A model generated the notes under the pieces. The model saw nothing but the letters and a program-made list of their open reading frames with translations, was not told the origin of the DNA and did not search any database. A stretch of 64,000 nt of DNA from Rhodeus uyekii (Eukaryota > Chordata > Actinopteri > Cypriniformes > Acheilognathidae): positions 2,209,001 through 2,273,000 of the forward strand of contig JAWRVZ010000103.1 of the NCBI GenBank assembly GCA_037043235.1, read 5' to 3'. This document shows, in pieces, positions 12,701-27,700 of this stretch (position 1 is the first letter of the stretch; each line of letters begins with the position of its first letter). The position numbers were made by a program, and so were the translations under genes.

Positions 12701-15700
12701 TGATTAATCCCGTCTCAGTTATGCCAGAATGTCTGATGGGTTTGTTGGCTTTACTGTGCCGACCAATCTTTTTGAGTGATGAAGTGCTCTCAGTGGAGGC
12801 TTCGTAAAGAGAAATATGTGTGTGAGCTCACCTGAGGCAATAGACAGCTAGTTTATTACCGTGCAATCCCGTCTCCTCTGAGTAGCAGAGAGCACTGTTG
12901 ATATTGCCTCTGAATCTGTCTACCTTAATTACACATGGCATATTCTTTCTTATCACTATATACAGAGAGATGGTGCAGTATTAATGCGGCCTTTGAGGCT
13001 GAATAACGAACACCGTGAACGGAAAAGAGCGAGGCGTGATTCTTTTCTTCTTTTTCCACATTTGTTCACTCTAGGCAAGATTTCATTGAAAACTGTACGA
13101 TTTTCTGCCAAGTTTCTGCTCGCTTTGAGTTTATGCAGGCTTATGTTGGAGAAACTATCATGCAAAGTATACCTTGTTAGGAGACAAGCTACTTATTTAG
13201 TTAAAGTCAAGCTGATTATTATTATTTTTATAGGTAAAGAAAAGTAGATTGAGGGCAGTGCATGTTATGTTTCAGATTTTAGCGTTTTATAAAATCAGAT
13301 GATCATATTTTTTATTTAATCACAGCATTATATTCCAGCTCACAAACAATGAGTGTTTTTTAATACATGACTTGATTAGGGTGACATTAAACTTAAAAAT
13401 AGAAATTTAGTTTTATATTTCAATATGAATAGTACAAAATTCCACCAGAGGTTTGTTTTTATTCATCTTTAATCTGGTTCATCTGAACGAACTGACTTTT
13501 TATTTTTTAAAGAAATTAAACTAGGACGAACGCAATAAATTGATCAAAAGTGACTAAAAAATCCTGGGAATAAATGCAGCAGAAATACTGTTTTCAACAT
13601 ATAATAATAAAACATAAGAAACTTTCATTTCTTGAGCTCCAAATGACTGATTTCTGAAGGACTGGAGTAATGATCCATCAAAGGAATACATTTTAAAATA
13701 TATTGAAATAGAAAATAGAAATAGAAAGTTTTTTCATTGTTCTAATATTTATAATATTTATTTCCGCAACCAAACTTTTAGTGTATGATATATATCAGAT
13801 TATAGTATTTATTATTTCATCTCAGCAGAGGGTTTTTAATACATGACTCTTGATTAGGGTGACATTAAAGTTAAAAATAGAAATGTGCTTTTATATTTCA
13901 ATATGAAAAATACAAAATTCCACCAGAGGTTTGATTTTATTCATCTTTAATCTGGTTCATCTGAACAAACTGACTCACTTCTAATTTTTTTTAAAGAAAT
14001 TAATGTAATAGTCAACTAGCATGCATGCAATAAGTTGATCAAAAAGTTATCAAAAATCCTGGGGAAAAATGCAGAAATACTGTTCTCAACATATAGTAAT
14101 AAGTAATAGTAATTTTGATCTCCAAATGACTGATTTCTGAAAGACTGGAGTAATGATCTATCAAAGGAATAAATTACATTTTATTCAATTAATATATTAA
14201 AATAGAAAATAGTTTTTACAATTGTTCTAATATTGCACAATATATTATTTAATTACAATTTTTACTGTATTTTTGATTAAATAAATGTTGCCTTGGTGAG
14301 CATGAGACTCAATAAACTCTTACCGAAACCAAACTTTTAGTGTATGATATATATATCAGATTATAGTATTTATTATTTAATCTCAGCCGAGGGTTTTTAA
14401 TGAATGACTTTTGATTAGGGTGACATTAAACTTAAAGAGATCAATTTATATATGTGTATTTCAATATAAACATTCTGCTGTGGTGTTCAGAACACTTTCT
14501 TTTCTTTTCAATCTTGTTCATCTGAACAAATCCATCGTCCCAAGGCCACATATACTGTATGTCCTGCCAGTTCAGAGGGGTGTATTTGATTATTGACACA
14601 GGAAATGAGTTCAGTGGATTTGTTTGAATTAACTCTGTGCTTCATTTTTCTCTTATCTAATCTTACATTCCATACCTGAACTTCTCTCAATGAAGCTGGT
14701 TTTCACTAATTCCTCTCAAACATCTTGGTCTTCTGTCCTTCCCTCACTCCCTCGTTTGTTTTCCCTCCTGCATCCTTTCTTTCTGTCTCCATTGCAGTGG
14801 CCTGTCCCGTGCTGTGCAGTGGGAACGGGCAGTACAGCAAGGGTGTGTGCATGTGCTACAGCGGCTGGAAGGGGCTGGAGTGTGACGTGCCTCAGAGCCA
14901 GTGCGTCGACCCCAGCTGTGGCGGTCACGGGACCTGCGCCCAGGGCAGCTGCACCTGTGAAGCGGGTTACCGTGGCGAGTCCTGCGAGGAAGGTAACGAG
15001 CGCATTGACAGCTTCTCGTTTTCCAAACTTTTTTCCAGCACTCTCAGAAAAAACCTCTTCCTCTGAGAATCTCAGATTTCAAACGTCTGCTATAAAAGCA
15101 TGCTGATACAAGCGTAATAAACTTTATTAAAATGATGAAATCCAGTCTATTGATCGGGCTTTTAAGAAACTGGGCAGAAACGGCGTCTCTGAGCGAGCAG
15201 CTGCTTTCTGATCCCAGAGGTGAGTTTAGGAAGGAGAAGTGAAAGATGAGGAGGAAAGGCTTTTTCAAATGCTCTCTTTCTTTCTTTCTCCAGTGGATTG
15301 CCTCGACCCCACGTGTTCTGGACATGGCAGCTGCGTGTCGGGTCAGTGCCACTGTAAGCTGGGTTGGTCCGGGCCTCTGTGTGATGTGTCCAGAGCCCAG
15401 TGTCCGGATCAGTGCAACGGCCACGGAGCCTACAGCCCGGACACGGGGCTCTGCAGCTGTGACCCCAACTGGATGGGCCCCGACTGCTCCACGGGTGCGT
15501 TCCCATTAGCAATTTCCACCTCCTCGGTTCCTCGCTTCTCAAGTTATTCCAGTATTACTACATTCTCGTGGGGGATCCACTAAGCATGATTTGCACTCGC
15601 TGCGTGTGCTCTTTTACCACCTGATTCATATGAAGATTAAACACACCTCAAAAACAAAACCAAAACCAAAACAAAAACCTCTGGACACTATTAAAACTTT

Positions 15701-18700
15701 TGTGGATGAGGTGCGATCCAAAATAAGATTCATAAACCAAATTTTATAGTACAGTAATTAGTAGTGTACGAGCATTACAATACAGTAGTGTACGAGCATT
15801 GTATCGGTGCACGAGAAATTTTTTCCCTCGCCCACGCGCAATTGTGTGTGGAAAAGTCCTAGCGCTCAGCATCTTCACGCGCATTTTTACTGGAAATATC
15901 TTAACGACAGCCTCTCATAAAGCCCATCACCCCTTCACTCGTTCATTCTCTCAGCGTCGCTCGGTTTGGTTGCATCATTCACCACAGTGATACTTTTATA
16001 AGTGATTTACAGCGGTTTTACCTCGTGTTGTTCACATTAATTGTGATCGCTGTTGTTCACGTAGTGAAATATATACGTACAGTACAGCATATAGAAAGAA
16101 GGTAGGAAATTTTCCCTCTAATCCAGTTGTGGGCAAACTATTTGTCTCGCGGGCCACATTGGTTTCTTAAAATTGACAGAGGGGCCGGGGTGAAGGTCAT
16201 ACCTGTGCATTTACTTATAAGAAATCCTAGAAAACCTGTATAAAGTTTAGTTTGGTCTTAAATCACTCGACTGGGACACGTGAAATTACAACAAAACAAT
16301 ATTAATACAATTTAATCTACAGAAAAAACATAATATGCAATGTGACTGAGTCATTTATTTGCCTCAGCTCTAGATTGACAATCACAGGCGTCCAATCACA
16401 ACTGACCTCTGGAAAAAAGGGAACTAACCAATGACGTTTGATGCAAAAACAGCAGTCGAGAGCGGGCGAATGTTCGCGCACGCGAGTGATTAAAATGAGC
16501 AGAACAGAGTGACATTACAGGGAAATGTAAAATGAAGGTTTAATACAGGTTCGGCAAGTTCGGCGGGCCGGATTAAAAAGCCCAACGTGGGCCGTAGTTT
16601 GCCCACCCCTGCTCTAAGCAGTAACACCCCCCCCCCCCCCCCCCTCTCGTCTCCTTCACGCCAGCAGCTACACTACTCAAAGCTAAAGTGTGCGTTACAG
16701 TAAATTGTTTTACAGTGCTCTCTGAGTTTAATTGTCAATTATTAATTAGTATTTATATGAGATCTTAATGGTTATAATTTTAACTGTAATTAATAGGGTA
16801 AAACCAAAAAAATATTTAAAATGGGAATTTATGGTCGTGTGGAACGAATCGAGTGATTTTTAGTGCATTCTTATGGGAAAAATTGTTTTGGTGTACGAGA
16901 ATTTTGAGTTACGAGCTCTTGGAACGAATTAAACTTGTAAACCGAGGTTTTACTGTAATTTTTTTTCTATTCTGATTAGAAGAGTTCTGTCTCTCTGTTC
17001 TAGATTGTGGGTGATTAGTGAATAAGATGCCATTTTTTGTGCTCACATATGCATATTTTAGAGGTAATCGATAGTATTGAAATCTCCTGTTCAAAACTTT
17101 GGGGTTGTTACAATGTTCTTAAAAGTCTTTTATGATCATTAAGGATTTTTCCTTTCAAAGAAAGACATTTATTTGAAATAGACGTAGCATTATAATTATC
17201 TTTACTGAAACTTTTTCTCAATTTAATGCATCCTTGCTTAAATTCTTTAAAAAAAATGTCACTGACTCAAAACTTTTGATACAGTTATTTTATGCAATTG
17301 GCTTAAATAGCATTCACTACAATAATTTGTATTATTTTTTGGCAATGTAATTATTTATGTAGCTTTGCTGCAGATCATTAAAACAGTGCAAAGACAAATA
17401 GCAATTAGGTAAAATAACAGAGTAAAACAGCAAATTGCTTATATTTGAAAGAAACAATAATAATTAAAGCTGTTAAGAAGAAATAAAATAAAGACAAATA
17501 TAAGATTAAAAACAAGTGTAATTGCAACCTTCTCTCTCTCTCTCCAGAGGTGTGTTCAGCCGATTGTGGGAGCCATGGCGTGTGTGTCGGGGGCGTTTGC
17601 CATTGTGAGGAGGGCTGGACAGGCACAAGCTGTGACCAGAGACTGTGTAACCCACAGTGTGTGAAACACGGGACCTGCAGGGAGGGAAAATGCCAGTGTG
17701 AACAGGGCTGGAACGGAGAACACTGCACCATCGGTACACACACTCTCGCACACATGCTCTTATCCTGCTTTGAAGCGTTGAGCTAGTCAAAGGCATTTCC
17801 CTCTGTTCTGTGATTTCGTTTTCATAGACGTTTCAGCTGCTGTTTTGTTGTTTAGTCTTGATTGATTTGCCCATGTTTGCATCAGCGCACGTACATAAGC
17901 ATATTTGTGCATATGCTTATGTTTGTGTGTGTTTTCATAGCTTTATAATCACATTCAGAGCTACGGACAGTCTTCACTATGTGATCCACATCTATAAGAA
18001 TATGAAATGACTTATTGAGCTTAGACTCCATCCAGAAGAAGAATACTAATGCTTGCATGTGTTAGTATGCGTGTTTTAATGAGTACAGTTCTCCCTCTCT
18101 CCCACCGTCTTCACATCATTGTTTTCAGACAATTATAGCTGATGGATTCTGAGCGCACAACACAACACAATCCAATTCGCTAATTTCAAACCAAAGTCAT
18201 TCATAACGATTTCTCTTGGGTTTGTTGATAATAGATGTCCATCAAGAGTTTGTCTGACGGTTTGCATGAGTTTTAAGTGGCGAGTAACGTTTCTTATGGG
18301 TGTCAAACTTAATAATCTCATTCCATTATAATCGCACACTTGATCCATCTCTCCCTCCCCTCTTTCAGATGGTTGTCCGGGCCTGTGCAATGGGAACGGG
18401 CAGTGCATCATGGGTCAGAACAGCTGGCACTGTGAGTGTCACACTGGCTGGAGAGGGCCGGGCTGCAGTGTTGCCATGGAGACGTCCTGCAATGACAATA
18501 AGGACAATGAAGGAGGTAAGAAACGCATGATGAATGCGGAAATTGTTTCTTTCCCCTTTGGCCTCATCTGCATCATATCTGTCAAGACTTGAAGGGAAAA
18601 AGCTAAACTGTTGCGATGAGAACTTTTTAATCTCACTCGCACTGTGAATAAAACTAGCCGACCAATAAGATCGGCTCTTTTGATCATGTGCCCCGAGCAG

Positions 18701-21700
18701 CTGCATTCATGTACAACTATGACTTGTTGCCGTTCACAATCAAGTACTGATTGATATTGTGTATCATATATCACAGTGAATAGCAGAGGAAATAACCTCA
18801 ATAACGGCTTTCCTGTACTCTTATATTTGGTGGTGTTTGATTAACGCCGTAGCGGATACAAAAATATGAACAGCTGTTTAAAAACTTGTAAATAAATACT
18901 GTTGACGTCCTTTTTTCTCCGTGACAAGTAGGTGTCAGGAACGGAAAGTTGCAAAGCGCTCTGTGTGCTTGGGGAACTGGGGTATTTCTGCTTTTCTATA
19001 AGTGCCCCCTATTGTCAGTGTGTGAATTTGCATGTTGAATCAACCTGACTGCCATTTTTATGTACTGTTTTGACCAGAAAAATTGTATGTGAAAATCGGA
19101 CGGTTTATTTATTAATTTACAGAAACTGGAGGTATTGATATATCAAATGAATTAGCCACAGTTCATTTTGTGATTCTTCTAGAACTTTGCACATCAATCA
19201 AAATGAAAATAATTACCGTATTTTCCTGCATATAACCCGCAGACGGAGATAATCCGCACCCTCATATAGCAGCGGGTTTTGGGGTTTTGTCTAAAAAAAT
19301 ATATAACCCGCACCCATAGATTGATGAACTTTTTTGTGTAAGTTCAGGCTCGGCACACAGTGCTTGTGCGCGAAATTCAAACATCGGATGAGATGAGAAG
19401 AGCCCGCCCTCATGCAGCACAGCCAATCACGTCTTCTTGCATGATTGACAGGTCAGACAGCCAATCAGTGCAGCTATCAGAGTGACAGTACAAGCGCCAG
19501 AGACAACAACCCTCGCAAGAAAGAAAAACAGAAAGAAAACACAGCAAAAAAAACGTACGTCCTTAGGAACGTAACAAATATATTGAAATAGGATTACGTG
19601 TAAAAAATGTGGGATATAGCCCGCACCCTTATATAACCCGCACCCTCTGCAGGGTTTGTAAAATCTGGTATAACCTGCGGGATATATGCGGGAAAATACG
19701 GTATCTTGATTTTGTTTTTGTTTTTTTATTTAGATTAGAATTTGATTATTTTTTTACATATGAGTAATAATTCATTTATTTAAAAACTTTAGTTATCCTG
19801 CAGCCCAAATTCCTAAACCTTTTCCCAAACATCTTTTCCAAACACTCTCCCTGAGATTGTAGGTTAAAGTTCGAACATTCACATGTTCATGGTTCTCTGA
19901 TGTTGGTTAATGGTCAATTATATATATTGGTGGATTAACCATTATGGAAATAAACTTATTTAGGTAATCACCAATACAGCTGTGGCACAAACCTTACATT
20001 GTGTGGTGGTCTTATAAATGTAAGCATTTGTATAAATACAAACACTTTTCAAATTTAGTTCTTTCCATAAATTTCCAGTTCCCTCACGAATTCCAGTTTC
20101 GGAAACCCTGCTCCCATTATTTTTATTATTAACTGATGCCTTACCATCCGTGTACCACTAATAACGAATGTTTTTTTACTCAAGAGATTTAATTTATTTT
20201 GGGCAATTTATTAGTCGGTATGAAGAAGCTATGAAGGATAGAGCAGCTCCAATCAACTGTATGAAAAGATGATGCGTCTGTCGGCTGGCGGAGTGAGGGA
20301 TTTGAAACTGCCCCACGGCAGAGCGATTATATAACAGGTGGATGTTCAGAGTCAGCACTGAGCGTCTCCCCAAGACCAATAAAGAGCACAGAGGGGCTTT
20401 TAGAACAAACTGTTTGGTGTGTCTTTTGAGCACTACTTGTTTTTATCTGCCTCTTCACGATGAATCGCTTGATGTATTCCTCATTTGTAAGTCACTTTGG
20501 ATAAAAGCGTCTGCGAAATGAATACAGAAATGTAAAAAAAAATGCAGCCACTCACGGACCGGTCAGCGAATTCGATCCGCGGCCCAGTACCACTTCGTCC
20601 GCGGACCGGGGGTTGGGGACCACTGCTCTAACCTACAGGTTCTTTCATACTACAGTGGAATCCACTTATCTCGAGCTCGGTTATCGCGCCAACCCTATTA
20701 TGTCGACGTTTTTGGAGTGGAATCGCGTAACTCCCAATTTTTTTTAGCATTTTCTTATCAATTATGTTGATTCTTTTATGTCGCCGAACCCTGATATCTC
20801 GAGCACAAAAGAGGGACAAAGTCGCCACTTAACATCAGTTATCTCGATCCCCGTCACTAATGATCGTACCGAGTTCACTGCTCAATCTCTGCTAGACCCT
20901 CAAACATGTGATTTAATTTAACTTAGTTTGCAGTGATGCAGTTTATTTCATCTCCATTACACTTCTTGTGGATCAAATTTTAAGGACGATCACAAAATAC
21001 TTCCTAGAGCAGACGTTTGAAGGTAATGTTTAGTCTAACTCCGAAACAAACAGCATCCTCCAGACATACACAACTTCCTGTGTTTTTCTTCTCTCTCTTT
21101 TGTTTGCCCTTCGTTTGGGGGTTACTTCATAGAGGATTCAGAGATCAGAGAGCGCCAGTCTAAACAACATGGTGCAAACATCTCTGGCAACAGGTGCTTG
21201 TTGTGAGTTTGTTCCGGATCTAGAAAGACCCATTTAGGGAGAAGGGTTGAAAGGGTGTGCGTGTACAGTGCACTGCGATATGCAGCCAGTAAGAGACGAG
21301 AAGAGACAGAGAGAAAGATGAAACGGGAAGGGAAGCTCTCAGGGGTGTGAGCGATGTCCTATGTGACTTTGATGTAAGATCTCTAACTGTGAAACCAGGG
21401 TAGAGAGAGTGAAACTAGAGCATCATTTGATCCAGTGATCACTTCTATCTGCCGCTCTCATTACCACAATGGGGATAAGTACATATATTTGTTCAATTTA
21501 ATTTCCGTAATTTGGAGAAATTCTATGTTTGAGCTAATTATGTTTTTTGTTTTTTTATCGCATTAGTTGTCTACCTCTCTTGACATCAAAGCAGTGTAGG
21601 GTTTTGAACTGGGAAGGGTTCATCAATAGTACACACTCTGAGTATATGATGGCAGCCGAACAGAGAGACTTCAGAAGTCACTTCAAACCATCTGCCACTC

Positions 21701-24700
21701 CGAAATCATGAAACTATGTATGCTTGGCATGTCAAATGTGCTCGTACTTCTGGAACCAAGTCAATACTAGACTTTTAAAAACATCTGATCTTTCTGTAAT
21801 ATCGATAATATTGAGTACAAAGTCAATTCAGGTGCACACATGAAAAATCTCATTAAAAAATATTATCATGAAGGGATATTAATGTGAAATCAGGTTTTTT
21901 TAATGCATAAAATTTATATACGTCAAAATATCCAATCTGTACATTAGACATTGACTATCTTTCGACGGCTTTGTATCAGTGCAATGTTTTTGAAAGATGA
22001 TTTTTTTGTCCTCAGCAATGCTGCATTTATTTGAATATCAGTAAAGTTGTGAAAAATTATTAATAATATTAATAGTAATACTACGTTAAACATATTTTTT
22101 TATGTGATGGAAAAGCTGAATTTATCCAGTTTATTGATCCTGTTTTAAGAGTCACATGATCCTTCAGAAATCATTTTGATATGATGCTTTGGTGCTCAAG
22201 TAACATTTCTTATTATTATCAATGTGGAAAACTTAACAAAAAAAGTTCAAAAGAACAGTATTTATTTGCAAACATTTTTGTAACATTATAAATACATTTA
22301 CTGTAACTAATCAATTTAATGCATCCTTGCTGAATAAAATAATTCCTTTCTTTCAAAATAAACCTTAATGAATACAAACGTTTTAATGGTAATATACATT
22401 AGAACATTTTCAACACAAATGCAGCTAAAATTGACTGAGAAATACGTGAAGGCTTTATTATATTGTTTATATTATATATTCAGTAGATATTGAGGAATTG
22501 ACACTGACATTTCTGTCAAGAACTGATTTTTTGGTATCGTGACCACCCTAGTGTGGGTTTTTTTTTCATACAATATTCATGTGTCACACTGCTAATGCAT
22601 GCTACGAAGATTTTATGACATGTGGTGACATCTTTTCCGCTCAGATGGTCTTGTTGACTGCATGGATCCAGACTGCTGCACGCAGAGCTCTTGTGTGACC
22701 AATCCTCTGTGCCGTGGATCACGTGACCCGCTCCAGGTTATTCAGCAGAGCCAATCAGAGGTCCAAAAAGTCCCTTCCTTTTATGACCGAATCAAGATGC
22801 TTGTGGGTAAAGACAGCACTCACATCATCCCAGGAATCAATCCCTTCAATGCCAGGTACCTCATCTGCCCTGTGCTGTGATGGAAATGATATGGTTTATC
22901 ATGCTCTAGTTTTACTTTTTGTATTTGTGTGTGTGTGTGCAGCCTGGCATCGCTAATTCGAGGTCAGGTTTTGACCTCAGATGGCACTCCTTTGGTGGGC
23001 GTCAACGTGACCTTTGTGAAGTACCCTCACTATGGTCACACCATGACCCGCCAGGATGGCACGTGAGTAACTTCAAAATACAGTGGAACCCATTTATCTC
23101 GAGCTCGGTTAACTCGCCAACCCTGTTATGTTGACGTTTTTGAAGTGGAACCGCCAAACTCCCTATTTTTCTTAGCATTTTCTTATCGGTTATGTCGATT
23201 CTTTTATGTCGCCGAACCTTGATATCTGGGATAAAGTCGCCACTTAACATTAGTTTTCTCGATCCCCGTGACTAATGATAGTACCGAGTTCACTGCGCAT
23301 GCGCTGAGTTTGCGTTGCACGTGCATCACGGTCCGTACGGTCGCTCACTCCAATGACGCTTCACTCAGTCTTGCGGCGCAGTGCCGTGCAGCCGCGAAAG
23401 AAATCGCGGAAAAAACAAGCCTTACAGATGCTATCTTGGAAGAGGCGAAGGAGTTAGCATCACTGTCCAGGAATTCCCAGATTACATTGACATTGACAAA
23501 GACGTCGTTACTGATAGAAGTATAGAAGCATTTGCTTTCAAGCAGACCGTTAAAGGCAAAAAGCAACAAAGCATTTTATAGTTTATAAAGAAACCATAGT
23601 AACCGCGTTTGCAATACTATTCAGAACTGTGTCCGAGTGAAGTGACTGTTATGAGTGAATGTGTTTATGTGTGTTATGACTGTTTACGCTGTGAGCGAAA
23701 TTGTGTTTGCAATGTTGGAGAATATAATTAAAGGTTTGTATCAAAAATCGAAAGTGTTTTTATTGTATACTGGTAAATCTCTGCTGTTAGTTGGTGCACA
23801 TATGCCTTTTGTTGTTAGCAAACATATACAGTGTATGTACATTTTTATAGCATGCCGATCGCCATATTGGCTTTTGGATTGGCTTTTTTTCGATCCTCAG
23901 TTATCTCTACGCTTTTTTGCAGATGCCATCGAGATAACCGGGTTCCACTGTATTTGAACTCCTTTTACCATTTTACCACTTTTACCATTGTGCTGAGGTA
24001 TGTTTCCTGTGCGGGTTCTCCCTAGTTTTGATCTAGTGGCCAATGGCGGAGGCTCTCTTACTTTGCGGTTCGAGCGGGCTCCGTTTCTGAGTCAGGAGAG
24101 GACGGTTTGGCTGCCCTGGAATCGTTTCTACGCCATGGACACTCTGGTGCTACAAACAGAGGAGAAAACCGTGGCAAGATGTGACCTGAGTGGTTTTGTC
24201 AGGCCCGATCCTGTGGTGCTTCCCTCCCCACTGTCCTCCTTCTTCAGCTCCAACCCTTCAGAGAGACACATCCTCCCTGAGAGCCAGGTGCTTCATTCAA
24301 CAGCACTCTCCTGCATTTCCTTTCTGCCATGTTCGTGTCGGCCATTACGCTTTTCTATTGACTTTTTATTTGCATTGTATAATCTCTATTGCTGCTCTTC
24401 TTCACTCTCGGCTGGTCTGTTGTTATTAATCTCCGTTTTCATTCCCTTTGACTCATTTACTTCCTCGCACCTTCTCGCAATCACAGTTTCTCTCAGCTGC
24501 TCACTTTCCATCTCTTTTATCTCCTTTTCGAGGTCTTTTTTCAACACCGATGGCAGCTGCAGTAATAATTTATTGCTTTTTTTATGTCTCTGTACAGGTC
24601 CTTCACGAGCAGGTGGAAATTCCTGGTACTGGTCTTAAACTTTGCTATCTGAGCTCCAGGACCTCAGGCTACCTCTCTCTGCTCAAAGTGATTATGACTC

Positions 24701-27700
24701 CCGCTCTAGTGCCACTCAGCCTGGCCAAAGTGCACCTGATGGTGGCCGTGGAGGGCCATCTCCTCCAGAAATGGTTCCATGCCTCCCCTAACCTGGCATA
24801 CACTTATATCTGGGACAAAACTGATGCCTACAGGCAGAGGGTCCATGGCTTGACCGAGGCTTTGGGTAAGTAATATATGAGTCATGGAAACAGGTGTATT
24901 TCAACTGTTATCTTGTTTCTTGTCTACACCATTGTCTGCTCCCTAGTGTCTTCTCTTAATTTGAGCTCCAGAACACAGATTCAGAGTTTAATGAGACTGT
25001 CTGTCTCTCATCCATTATTGTGTATGCCCGCAGCAAGTTCCTCCTGTGAGCTAATGAATTGTTATGTCCCCGATCGTTGATGGAGTGTTTAATTAAGATA
25101 GCACAGCTTTGCTCTTCCTCTAAGTGTCTTCACTCTCTATCATTTTCTCCTTCATTCTTCACATTTCTTTCCTATCCCTCTATCACTCTGTCCATCTTTC
25201 TCTTTAGTGTCTGTGGGGTATGAGTATGAAACGTGTCCCAGTCAGATCCTGTGGGAGAAGAGGACAGCTGTGCTGCAGGGATATGAGCTCAACCCCTCAA
25301 ACTTGGGTGGCTGGTCTCTAGACAAACACCACATGCTGAACATCCGTAGTGGTATGATACTGTTTTTGTGCATAGTTAGTTTAACAAAAAGCAAAACATT
25401 TCCAGATAATTCATCCATCTCTCCATTCTCCAATCCACTGGATCCTTTACAGGGTCACTGGGGTTTTTAGTAAATTTTTCATGCATATTTATAAAAAAAT
25501 AAAATCACAATAAAGATAACATATGCATGCATAGAAATCCTTATCAAGTACCCAAGTACAGTAATGCCTCGGTTTACGAGTGACTTTGTATACGAGCAAA
25601 TCGGTGTATGAGCATTATATCGGAGTGCGAGAATTTTTCCCTCACCCACGCGCATTTTTTTGTGGAAAAGTCTTAACGCTCAGCATCTTTGCGCGCATTT
25701 TTACTGTAAATATCCTAACAAAGCCCATCACCCCTTCACTCGTTCATTCTCTCAGCGTCGTCGGTTTGGTTCATCATTCACTACAGTGATACTTTTATAA
25801 GAGATTTACAGCGGTTTTACCTCTTGTTGTTAACATGAATTGTGATTGTAATTGTAACATTAAATGTGCACGACTCATAATTGAGGTGGCGCCTTATAAT
25901 CCGGTGCGCCTTATGGCACGGAAAATACGTTGCGGAAAATAAATCAAAATGATGCATGTTATGCTGCAGTATAACAACAATACACACTTGATAAGTGTCA
26001 GGAGATCGCATCTTGGCTGTAATGGCTGAGGGCCCGTAGCATGTGAGTAATTAGAGCATGGATGGGTCGTTCCCTTCCTTGAAGGCTTCTGTCCTGCAGA
26101 GTTTACCTCCATCGCTACTCAAACACTGCCTGTATTTGCCCATTCCTGAATTAGAGGGTGGAAACACATTTGACAGACGCTTTTATCCAAAGCGACTTGC
26201 ATTGCATTCAAGGAACACATTGAATCAGTTCTTGCTTTCCCTGGGATCGAACCCATGACCTTGGTGTTGCAAACACCAATGCTCTACTAATTGAAAGCAG
26301 GAAACATGCAACACTGAGCTGAGTTGTATGCCTATTTTGTGAAATACGTTTGACAGTACAGAAGAGACAGGTTGTCCCTGCTGCTGACGGGCTAACAAGC
26401 GTCTCCAAGAAAAAAGTATTTTTTCTCAGTCATTACTGAATCACACTGTGTGAAAAGTGTTGGTATTAAGCACCGTTATAGAACAGAAACTATGCATACT
26501 GTTTCACACCTGTTCCTCTTCAGACTTTCAGGCAAAAACAGAAATACTTTACAGTGATTGGAGCTTGGCTAATGGGAAGTCAAATAAGGACACGGGGATG
26601 GAGAGCGATTATAAAATATCATGCACACGCTGTCTAAATTTGTCATTGCTCATAATTTCATGACTGTATTAGGGTAAAATTCTGTGTTTTGTCATTATTG
26701 ATGACTATGAAGTTTTTAATGACTGCGGTTTCACGCTATTGATCACCAAATGCAATAAATATGTCAGAGTGAAGAAATTAATGCTTTCATTTAAGCATCA
26801 CATTTGTGCGTGTGTCATGTTTAAAAGCTCACTCAATTGCATTTAGTGACAGCGTTTGATTTATTTCACATAGGAATTCTTCATAAGGGCAGCGGCGAGA
26901 ACATCTTCCTCTCCCAGCAGCAGCCGCCCATCATTAACAGTATTATGGGTAATGGCCGAAGACGCAGCATCTCCTGCCCGAGCTGCAGTGGGATGGCAGA
27001 GGGCAACAAGCTCCTGGCACCGATGGCCGTAGCCTGTGACGGAGAGGGCAACCTGTATGTAGGTGACCTTAACTTTGTCCGAAGAGTCTATCCGTCCCTC
27101 AATACCACAGCTGTACTGGAGCTCAGGTAACATGATACAGCATTTGTGATGCATTTCACCTCTATAGTGTAACACATTAAAGAGTACAACTCAATATTCA
27201 GCTGAAATAGTGTCTGAAGTTGGCTTTAAAGAATGAGATAGAATCAGAAAATCAGAATTAATTTTAAAAAAATCATGATCCAATGACAGAAAAATAATCA
27301 TTCTAAATTTTCATTTAGAATCTTGGCGTGTGGAATTACATAATATATTATGTATTATAATATATTTTGAAATAGTATTGTTTACAATTTAAAATAACTG
27401 TTTAAATATATTTTACAGTGTTTTACAGTGTAATGTATTCCTGTGACACAAAGCTACATTTTCAGCATTATTACTATAATTATTATAGTCTTCAGTGTCA
27501 CATGATCCTTCAGAAATCATTGTAATATGATGATTTGCTGCTCATGAAACATTACTTATTATTAAAACTGTTTAAAAGAGCAGCTTAATATTTCTTTAAA
27601 TTAAATTAATTAAATTTCTTCAAAAATAAAAAGGCTGACCTCAGACTTTTGAAGGGTAGTATATTACTACTGAATTTATGCACCTGATAATTATTAGTGA

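Noticed and set aside
23268..23581. Possible host gene inside the tenm2 intron
   Set aside because: It lies wholly within the Tigger-like element and has no splice sites or recognisable domain.
24000..24638. 212-codon open frame
   Set aside because: It is tenm2 exon w10 running on into T/C-rich intron; the donor at 24288 ends the real exon.
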